Shown here in pieces: positions 54,544 through 64,000 of a stretch of DNA of 64,000 bases. The first letter of the stretch is position 1, and each line of letters begins with the position of its first letter. The stretch is from Lysinibacter sp. HNR (lineage in GTDB: Bacteria > Actinomycetota > Actinomycetes > Actinomycetales > Microbacteriaceae), in contig NZ_CP121684.1 of NCBI RefSeq assembly GCF_029760935.1, forward strand, positions 620,001 to 684,000, in the 5' to 3' direction. The notes below the pieces were generated by a model. It made no database searches. It was not told the origin of the DNA and was given only the letters and a program-made list of their open reading frames with translations. The translations under genes were made by a program, and so were the position numbers.

Positions 54544-54766
54544 TAACCGTACGATTGTAAATTTAAAAATATTGATTTTCAATATCATCTATAATAATGA
54601 TAGACGTCTAGATGATTTGTCTTTCTAGGAAAGTGGTTATAGTCGTGGTGCGGTAAGCTCCCGTGTGAAGCTCGTGATTGTGGAGTGCCTCTGTTGATAC
54701 TCTCCGCCGCATATGGGGAGAGGGCGTTCTAGGTAGATTGTGTTCATCGAGGGAACGAGGTGCAAC
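54544..54766. repeat. Duplicated leader segment, copy C
   Basis: Second copy of the AT-rich leader (see 52290), upstream of protease B. It holds the same ATATTGA-TTT-TCAATAT palindrome at 54569-54585. Its downstream part (GGGCGTTCTAGGTAGATTGTG) also resembles the leader of the intact thiolase. Confidence 0.8.
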
Positions 54767-55020
54767 TCGCACCCCCGAGGCCGAGGTAAAAGCGATTTTA
54801 CGCTGCAGGGTATCGGTGTCTATCTCATTGCAGCGCTTGACAGTTTGAGTCGTGATGATGTTAATGCCTATGCGGTACGTTCCCGCAGGCTTGCTGAGAG
54901 TGCCCGAGGTCGGGGGTGTTTTGATCGCTCAATAGTTTCCGTTCGAGACCAGAACGGTTTGGTGCTGCTCGACCGCGATGAGCGCCGGAGTTGAGAGCGC
55001 AGTTGAATCGCTCGGTGGGG
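54767..55020 (+). pseudogene. Thiolase fragment with internal deletion
   Basis: 54767-54800 copies the start of the thiolase gene (about 56741-56770). After a deletion of some 370 bases, 54808-55018 copies 57150-57370: CAGGGTATCGG, then the DDVNAYAVRSRRLAES region and [18 protein letters not shown], matching thiolase [16 protein letters not shown] and [18 protein letters not shown]. It ends abruptly at a NUDIX scrap. Confidence 0.88.
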
Positions 55021-55055
55021 GCAATGAGTCCTGCTGGAAAAGTGAGACGGGATCC
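55021..55055 (-). pseudogene. NUDIX scrap (copy C)
   Basis: A very short minus-strand piece reading SRLTFPAGLIAPTE, matching ARLEFPAGFIGPSE of the NUDIX gene. It marks the third copy of the ancestral segment. Confidence 0.6.
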
Positions 55056-55113
55056 TAAGCGGTCGTTCAGTCTTAAATCTTGTGGGTCGGCTGGCACCGA
55101 GACTTTCGGTCTG

Positions 55114-55145
55114 GTCTATCCCCGCTTGTTGTCGCGGGGATAGAC
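55114..55145. terminator. Perfect 12-bp hairpin after protease C
   Basis: GTCTATCCCCGC (55114-55125) and GCGGGGATAGAC (55134-55145) with an 8-base loop. It lies 113 bases downstream of the stop of protease C on the minus strand. Confidence 0.65.
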
Positions 55146-55257
55146 CGTGCCCTCAGCCACCCCTGATTGCAATACACGTCAACCACGTAAAATTTACGTT
55201 GATGGCCTCGTGGAAAATGCAGGTGGTTTTTGGGTTTCTCTGAGGGGGAGGGTTTGT

Positions 55258-56301
55258 CTATTGGGGGCTGATCCCAGCAAGGTCATCCATAAATTCTTGA
55301 GCAACCGTGGTTACTCGGGTTCCGAAATTTCTTCTGAACTGGTCTATTCCTCCGTCAACGCCCGAGGAGTGTACTCCGACAATGCAATAGGTGCAGGCGA
55401 GTTCTTCATTATTGTTGTAATACCAAATTGGAGACCCGCTCTGACCATTGGTGGCATCGATTTTGTCGTACCAAAGGCTGTCGTCGTTGGGAACAGAGTG
55501 GACGAGCCCGGAATCCTCATAGAGGGGGAAGGTATAATAGTTCGGTTTTTTATCTCCGGGGAAACCTGTGAGGGTATGATTGGTGGGAAAATCCTCATCA
55601 GGACGGTCGTGGGTTCCAAAGAATCCAACGAATTGACCGAAAGAGCATTGGGACTTGATAAGGGCCCAATCGCGAGATGTTGATTCACCTTCGCTCCAGC
55701 CCGGCGCAACCCTATAATCGCTAATGCCGCATTTAGGGAGTGTGAATTTTTGCGGATCGGAGCGAAGTGTCAACGTAATGTCATTGAGAGCAGCAGCCCC
55801 GTCTGCCTTTGTCTGAAGACAATGGGCGGCGGTAAGAATCACGGCTACGTCAACAAGGGCACCGGTGCAGTGAGTGGTTCCTGATGCTTTTTCTCTTTGA
55901 ATAAGCACGATTTTGTCGTAGGGTTCGTCAAACGTTGTGACGAGTTTTCTCTTGTCTTCTCCGATTATGCCGCCACCGGCGTAGGAGGTAGCTGGGCTGA
56001 TACGGCCGTCTGTTTTGATGAACTCGCCCCTAACGTCGTTGGGGTTTCCGCTTCCCCTTGAACTGGGTGTGCTGTTTCCGACAGGGAGTTTTTCTGTAGA
56101 TGCTGCTGCGGTTGCGTCGTTGCTTGCCCTGGTGTTTGTTGTCGTTGGACTATCGGGGCTTGTAGCGGAGGCGGTTGGGCCAAGTGCTGTGGTGAGCGTG
56201 AGTGTGAGTAGGGTGAGTGTTGCTGCGCCGCCATGCCGCCAGGCGCGGGTGTGGTGAGCATAGTGGGATGGCCGTGGCGCGGCGCGGCGTAATATTGTCA
56301 T
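55258..56301 (-). CDS. Secreted V8-like serine protease C
   Basis: 347 residues from ATG 56301; an in-frame TTG at 56358 is an alternative. A signal helix TLTLLTLTLTTALGPTASA follows a basic N-terminus. Triad: LTAAHC (His), SRDWALIKSQ (Asp) and TNGQSGSPIW (Ser); TLTGFPGDKKP replaces TGYPGDK. It is clearly the same family as A and B but more distant, and two extra Cys (ACTYCIVG) correspond to GCGECIIG in A. It keeps the Ser/Thr-rich propeptide. It is upstream of, and divergent from, the fadAB operon. Confidence 0.87.
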   Translation of the reverse strand: MTILRRAAPRPSHYAHHTRAWRHGGAATLTLLTLTLTTALGPTASATSPDSPTTTNTRASNDATAAASTEKLPVGNSTPSSRGSGNPNDVRGEFIKTDGRISPATSYAGGGIIGEDKRKLVTTFDEPYDKIVLIQREKASGTTHCTGALVDVAVILTAAHCLQTKADGAAALNDITLTLRSDPQKFTLPKCGISDYRVAPGWSEGESTSRDWALIKSQCSFGQFVGFFGTHDRPDEDFPTNHTLTGFPGDKKPNYYTFPLYEDSGLVHSVPNDDSLWYDKIDATNGQSGSPIWYYNNNEELACTYCIVGVHSSGVDGGIDQFRRNFGTRVTTVAQEFMDDLAGISPQ

Positions 56302-56702
56302 GGGTATTTGCGATATTCCTAAGTTGGTAGATGGAATTGACAATTTAATTATTGACAATTAATGTTATTGTTTTGATTCAATTAGAGAATTTAAATTCTA
56401 CTTTGTTAATATACACATTTTTGGATCTATGATGTGCTTGAATAATGAAAAATTATCGTCGGGTGTTTTGATCCTTGGGTAATCAGATACGTCTCAGTGT
56501 CAACGTCGGTTAGATATCACGGCACGCGCGACGGGAGGTGTCATCTGTTGAGGCCCCCTAATTCACGCATAGAAAAATAGGGGGTCGATTTGTGGGCATT
56601 CTACGTAGCCTGTGTGCGTTGAGGGAATGAGTGGTTAGGGTGGTTCTATAAGAAATTGACACAGGTTATGCCTGTGTTTCGAATACGAAGGAGTAGGCTA
56701 AC
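56302..56702. other. Divergent promoter region between protease C and thiolase
   Basis: About 400 bases. 56330-56460 is very AT-rich and contains ATTGACAATT twice (about 56338 and 56351). The later half shares blocks with leaders B and C, such as ATAGGGG, the ACGTAGCCTGTGT stretch and the GAGGGAATGAG end. No gene; it should carry the promoters of both flanking genes. Confidence 0.5.
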
Positions 56703-57920
56703 GTGGTTGCAGGCACAACACCATACATTTATGATGCAATCCGCACTCCCCGTGGCCGAGGTAAAAACGGTTCGCTACACGGGATAAAAGCGATTGACCT
56801 TGTGGTGGGTCTCCTCCGTGAACTTCAGAGCCGTTTCCCCGAGCTCAATCCCGGTGCCATAGACGATATTGTTCTTGGCGTGGTTACACCCGTGGGTGAT
56901 CAGGGAGCAAACTTGGCGAAGACGGCGGCAACCGTTGCGGGGCTCCCGGACACGGTTGCGGGTGTGCAGGTTAATCGATTTTGCGCGTCCGGGCTCGAGG
57001 CGGTGAACATCGCTGCGCAGAAAGTTGCCGCGGGATGGGAGTCTCTTGTGATTGCGGGTGGTGTCGAGTCGATGTCTCGGGTTCCCTTCGGCGCCGATGG
57101 CGGTCCCTGGGCAAACGATCCGGTCACAAGCTATGACAGCTATTTTGTACCGCAGGGTATCGGGGCTGATCTCATCGCAACGCTTGAGGGTTTTAGCCGT
57201 GATGATGTTGATGCCTATGCGGTACGTTCCCAAAGGCTTGCCGAAAACGCCTGGGCTCGGGGATACTTTGATCGCTCAATAGTCCCCGTTCGAGACCAGA
57301 ACGGTCTGGTGCTGCTTGATCACGATGAGCATCGGCGTCCAGAGAGCACTGTTGAGTCGCTCGGTGGGTTAAAATCGTCTTTTGCCGCCCTAGGACAAAG
57401 ATACGGATTTGACGCCGTCGCGCTGCAAAAATATCACTGGGTTGAGCGTATCAATCACGTGCACACCGCCGCCAATTCCTCGGGCATCGTGGACGGTGCG
57501 GCCCTGCTTCTCGTGGGGTCCGAGGCTGCCGGTGCTGAGGCGGGACTTACCCCGCGTGCACGGGTGGTTACGGCAGCGGTGAGTGGGGCAGACCCTACCA
57601 TCATGCTCACCGGCCCCGCCCCGGCGACCCTGAAGGCGCTTGCACAGGCGGGGCTCACCACGGAGGACATCGACCTTTTTGAACTGAACGAGGCGTTTGC
57701 CTCCGTGGTGCTTAAGTGGATGAAAGACCTCAATATCCCCCAAGAGAAGGTGAATGTTAACGGCGGTGCCATCGCTATGGGACACCCCCTGGGAGCGACC
57801 GGGGCAATGATACTGGGCACGGCGCTCGACGAACTCGAGAGGCGCGGTGGAAAACGGGCGCTCATCACCCTGTGCATCGGTGGAGGCATGGGTATCGCAA
57901 CGATTATTGAGAGGGTGTAG
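56703..57920 (+). CDS. fadA: Acetyl-CoA C-acyltransferase (thiolase)
   Basis: 405 residues from a GTG. Nucleophile Cys94 in [19 protein letters not shown], the His of [16 protein letters not shown], and the second Cys in [14 protein letters not shown]. Length and order are those of a thiolase I. Catalyses thiolytic cleavage of 3-ketoacyl-CoA, the last step of beta-oxidation. fadB follows after five bases. Its 5' part was copied twice into the region upstream (52530-52625 and 54767-55020). Confidence 0.94.
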   Translation: MVAGTTPYIYDAIRTPRGRGKNGSLHGIKAIDLVVGLLRELQSRFPELNPGAIDDIVLGVVTPVGDQGANLAKTAATVAGLPDTVAGVQVNRFCASGLEAVNIAAQKVAAGWESLVIAGGVESMSRVPFGADGGPWANDPVTSYDSYFVPQGIGADLIATLEGFSRDDVDAYAVRSQRLAENAWARGYFDRSIVPVRDQNGLVLLDHDEHRRPESTVESLGGLKSSFAALGQRYGFDAVALQKYHWVERINHVHTAANSSGIVDGAALLLVGSEAAGAEAGLTPRARVVTAAVSGADPTIMLTGPAPATLKALAQAGLTTEDIDLFELNEAFASVVLKWMKDLNIPQEKVNVNGGAIAMGHPLGATGAMILGTALDELERRGGKRALITLCIGGGMGIATIIERV

Positions 57921-57925
57921 ACCGT

Positions 57926-61206
<3,281 letters not shown>

Positions 61207-61327
61207 GCGGGAGCTTTCTTCGATCCAATCGTGAAGGTATCTATCGTTACGTAGGATTGCGCCGGGTGTGAGTCTTGATGCGCGCGTTGTACTGTGCACG
61301 TAGTTTTTATGGATAAAGTAGAGGTCT

Positions 61328-62239
61328 ATGTCCTCAGCTGTGCCTCACGTAGTCGTTGTTATTAATCCGGTGTCGGCCACCGGTAAACGCGGGGCAATTG
61401 GTTCGCGGGTGGCGGACGCTTTTAAAGCCCGGGGTTTTGCCGTAACCGCACTCCTCGAACAGGACGCTGCCTCTCTGGCTACTGCTCTTGCGCGCGTGTT
61501 ATCAACACGGCCCGATGCCGTGATAGCGGTGGGGGGCGACGGCCTGGTGCACCTGGTGGTGGAGCAACTTGTGGGAACAGAGATCCCGCTGGGCTTAATT
61601 CCCACCGGCACGGGAAATGACTTTGCTCGTGGGCTGGGCGTCTCGCTTCACGTTGACGAGGCATTGCGCGCAACCCTGCGCCGGCTGTCCACCGAGGCGC
61701 TTGCGCGGGGGAGAACGGTCGATACCGGACTTATTCTTGGGCAGGGTGTGAGTCAGCCCTTTGTGGGCGCATTATCTGCCGGGTTTGATGCAGCCGTCAA
61801 CAAGCTCACAAATCGTATGGTGTGGCCGCGCGGTAGAGCGCGTTATATTTTGGCGGTACTCATTGAGCTGGTGCGCCTGCGTTCCAGGAAGTATCGCATG
61901 CTGGTTGATGGTGATGAACTTGAGACGAGTGGGATTCTTGTGTCGATTGCAAATAATTCGTCGTTTGGTGGCGGAATAAAAATTGTTCCAGATGCCCGCC
62001 TCGATGACGGTTTTCTTGACCTTTTTATCGTGTCTAAAATATCGCGGATTCAGTTTCTGCTCTTTTTTCCGCGTGTGTTTCGCGGAACCCACACGAGCAT
62101 TCCCGAGGTGACAATTCGCCGAGTCACAGAGGTAACCGTGGAGTGTGAGGGCGTTACCGGTTTTGCCGACGGCGAAGAGGTGGGGGCCTTGCCTCTGACC
62201 GTTCGGGTGGTGCCCAAATCGCTACGTGTTCTCGCGTGA
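61328..62239 (+). CDS. Diacylglycerol/lipid kinase family protein
   Basis: 303 residues. DAGK catalytic fold: VVINPVSATGKRGA, then AVGGDGLVHLVVEQL (GGDGT-like; Leu replaces Thr) and LIPTGTGNDFARGLG for ATP. The C-terminal lobe has IANNSSFGGGIKIVPDARLDDG and FADGEEVG. Phosphorylates diacylglycerol or a related lipid at the inner face of the membrane. Stands alone; tRNA-Glu lies 127 bases downstream. Confidence 0.88.
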   Translation: MSSAVPHVVVVINPVSATGKRGAIGSRVADAFKARGFAVTALLEQDAASLATALARVLSTRPDAVIAVGGDGLVHLVVEQLVGTEIPLGLIPTGTGNDFARGLGVSLHVDEALRATLRRLSTEALARGRTVDTGLILGQGVSQPFVGALSAGFDAAVNKLTNRMVWPRGRARYILAVLIELVRLRSRKYRMLVDGDELETSGILVSIANNSSFGGGIKIVPDARLDDGFLDLFIVSKISRIQFLLFFPRVFRGTHTSIPEVTIRRVTEVTVECEGVTGFADGEEVGALPLTVRVVPKSLRVLA

Positions 62240-62365
62240 GAATTGTGTGCGGACAGAGTTGACGAACGACGTAACAACTGAGAGAAAGCAGGGACTTTTT
62301 CTGGAACTTTCTGCTCGATTGGTGTTCGGCGCGAATCTGTGCGATTATTTAACGGTTGTTCTAAC

Positions 62366-62438
62366 GGCCCCATCGTATAGCGGCCTAGTACGCCGCCCTC
62401 TCACGGCGGTAACGCGGGTTCGAATCCCGCTGGGGTCA
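62366..62438 (+). tRNA. tRNA-Glu (anticodon CUC)
   Basis: 73 bases: acceptor GGCCCCA with TGGGGTC, D-arm TAGCGGCCTAGTA, anticodon loop CTCTCAC reading CUC, T-arm GCGGGTTCGAATCCCGC, discriminator A. CCA not encoded. Confidence 0.95.
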
Positions 62439-62445
62439 CAACAAA

Positions 62446-62477
62446 GCCCCGGGGAGTCGTAAAGACTTTCCGGGGTC
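62446..62477 (+). terminator. Hairpin after tRNA-Glu
   Basis: GCCCCGGGGAGTC and GACTTTCCGGGGT pair with two G-U wobbles around GTAAA. It ends the tRNA transcript. Confidence 0.65.
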
Positions 62478-62961
62478 ACCATAGCAGGGCTTGCTCTGAG
62501 CCAAGGCATCCGTGTTGTATGCGTGCTTTGAATCGCAATTACTTTCTCTCGCCTATTAAAGAAAGATTGTCGGAATTATTTCCTGTCGTGAATTGTCCGA
62601 CGTAGGTGTGGGACTGATGCGGATGACCTGCAGATGCAAATTCCCGAATGCTCATACTTGTTCTGGATAGGCTTGCGCATAGTGCAGGTTTTTAGGAGTG
62701 CGGTTTCTCGAATTATTTTGCCCGGTCAGGGTGGGTGAACCCGGGGTGAAATTAGGAGAGACTCTTGGGTTTGAACCCTTCAATAAAGCTAGAATTACAA
62801 GCTGTATCATACACATTTTTATGCTTTGATCCGGCGGCCTCTATCGCTTTAGGGTCTACTTTTATTGGGTTATTCAGCTAAGAGACACACTCTATCGTGT
62901 GTGGGACTCTCCCTCAATGCTGTCTGTTCATAACCGTTTACTGAGGAGATTGACATATTTG
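62478..62961. other. Spacer before the RCC1-repeat gene
   Basis: About 480 bases with no open gene on either strand. The part from 62780 on is AT-rich and is the likely promoter. GAGGAG at 62943 lies 13 bases before the ATG. Confidence 0.5.
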
Positions 62962-64000
62962 ATGACAAGAAACACCGCTGTGGCTTCTGCGCCTAGCGAT
63001 CGGCACCGTGGAGGTCTCATAACGAGAGGGAGACGTCGTCCGAGGGGTTGGGCGTTGGGAAGTCTGCTTCTTGGAGTTGTGTTCATCTGTACCGTGCTTC
63101 TAGCAGGAGCTCCTGATGTGCAGGCTCAGATGCGGGCGGGAGCAACCGTCAGCGCCTGGGGTCTTGATGATCATGGTCAGGTTGAGGTTCCGGCGGAGCT
63201 TGTTGGGAGGGATGTTGTGGCGGTTGCTGCTGGGTATGCTCATTCGTTGGCTTTGGTGTCGGATGGGAGTGTTGTGGCCTGGGGTCTTGACGATCATGGT
63301 CAGGTTGAGGTTCCGGCGGAGCTGGTTGGGAGGGATGTTGTGGCGGTTGCTGCTGGGTATGCTCATTCGTTGGCTTTGGTGTCGGATGGGAGTGTTGTGG
63401 CCTGGGGGCGCGATAATCATGGTCAGGTTGAGGTTCCGGCGGAGCTTGTTGGGAGGGATGTTGTGGCGGTTGCTGCTGGGTATGCTCATTCGTTGGCTTT
63501 GGTGTCGGATGGGAGTGTTGTGGCCTGGGGGCGCGATAATCATGGTCAGGCTCAGGTCCCAGATGCGCTTACTGGTAGGGAGGTGACCGCTATTGCTGCC
63601 GGAAGTTCTCATTCGTTGGCTTTGGTGTCGGATGGGAGTGTTGTGGCCTGGGGTCTTGATGATCATGGCCAGGTTGAGGTTCCGGCGGAGCTTGTTGGGA
63701 GGGATGTGGTGGCGGTTGCTGCCGGATACTTACATTCGCTGGCCTTGATGTCGGACGGAAGCCTAGTAACCTGGGGATACAATTTTTTTGGTCTTTTAGA
63801 CATTCCCGCTGAGGCGTCGAACAGAGTGTTTACATCAATAGCGGCTGGCTTTGGGCATGCTGTGGCGCTCACACAAGAGGGAGACATTCTTGTGTGGGGG
63901 TGGAACGGACGGGGTCAGCTTAACGTCCCGGTGGAGGTAGCCAATAAAACAGCTACGTCGATAGCCGCTGGTTACGCACATTCGCTGGTGACTTTTCAGC
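62962..64000 (+). CDS. RCC1-repeat secreted protein, partial (cut by right edge)
   Basis: 346 codons are visible and the frame is open at the window end. A basic N-terminus and hydrophobic segment (WALGSLLLGVVFICTVLLAG) form a signal sequence ending near VQAQ. At least seven RCC1-type beta-propeller blades follow, with the pattern VAAGYAHSLALVSDGSVVAWG then DDHGQVEVPAEL. The first blades are encoded by 123-bp units (41 residues) that are almost identical at DNA level; the last two are more diverged. RCC1-like propellers in secreted bacterial proteins are usually adhesion or binding modules; role unknown. In-frame TTG 62950 is a possible earlier start. Confidence 0.88.
   Translation, partial: MTRNTAVASAPSDRHRGGLITRGRRRPRGWALGSLLLGVVFICTVLLAGAPDVQAQMRAGATVSAWGLDDHGQVEVPAELVGRDVVAVAAGYAHSLALVSDGSVVAWGLDDHGQVEVPAELVGRDVVAVAAGYAHSLALVSDGSVVAWGRDNHGQVEVPAELVGRDVVAVAAGYAHSLALVSDGSVVAWGRDNHGQAQVPDALTGREVTAIAAGSSHSLALVSDGSVVAWGLDDHGQVEVPAELVGRDVVAVAAGYLHSLALMSDGSLVTWGYNFFGLLDIPAEASNRVFTSIAAGFGHAVALTQEGDILVWGWNGRGQLNVPVEVANKTATSIAAGYAHSLVTFQ

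Noticed and set aside
63100-63666. Minus-strand repetitive frame of 188 codons and a plus-strand frame of 156 codons with Arg/Leu/Trp repeats
   Set aside because: Both are shadows of the 123-bp RCC1 repeat units; the true frame has the blade pattern and a signal sequence.

Overview
The window (about 55% G+C by eye, many GTG and TTG starts) looks like chromosome of an actinobacterium, most probably a member of the Microbacteriaceae. That reading rests on gene content: a short bifunctional exonuclease/DNA polymerase I-like protein, a LysR-type ligand domain without its HTH, SipW-type secretion genes, an LAXTG sorting signal and the leuB-ilvE-FAH ... gltX-tRNA order. No rRNA, CRISPR array, transposase or phage module was seen.

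Layout. 0-2 kb: an NAD-binding SAHH-like gene cut by the left edge, then two secreted copper proteins (YcnI-like and CopC). 2-12 kb: an acyl-CoA dehydrogenase, an ABC exporter with its two-component system (one four-gene operon), a LysR-type ligand domain, the exonuclease/polymerase and two small genes. 12.2-15.5 kb: a less ordered stretch with a MarR regulator coupled to an AlkC/AlkD-like HEAT gene, tRNA-Leu and two spacers. 15.5-19.5 kb: a compact secretion cluster with an ER/SipW-type signal peptidase (Ser/His dyad) and four likely clients, one broken by an in-frame stop. 19.5-25.1 kb: a TetR/efflux pair around a clear operator, then leuB, ilvE and a fumarylacetoacetase-family gene. 25.2-34.3 kb: a catabolic or regulatory block (amidohydrolase, amino-acid permease, GAF regulator, VanZ, class V aminotransferase, LysR, MFS) lying before gltX, a flavin reductase and tRNA-Gln.

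37-50 kb is the surface and glycan section: a giant Gly-Ala-Gln-type collagen-like protein with a C1q/BclA-like tail, a TPR lipoprotein, then a likely N-glycan harvesting operon. In that model a wall-anchored GH18 endoglycosidase cuts glycans outside, a binding-protein-dependent ABC importer takes them up, and a large GH92 alpha-mannosidase without a signal peptide trims them inside.

50-57 kb is the most unusual part. It holds three V8-like secreted serine proteases on the minus strand, separated by decayed copies of a TetR gene, a NUDIX gene and the 5' part of the thiolase that survives intact at 56.7 kb. One thiolase piece is fused in frame to a TetR piece. The pattern says that one segment was duplicated in tandem and then eroded, sparing the proteases. 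The thiolase heads a fadA-fadB-nitronate monooxygenase operon. A diacylglycerol-kinase-like gene, tRNA-Glu and the start of an RCC1-repeat protein (cut by the right edge) close the window.
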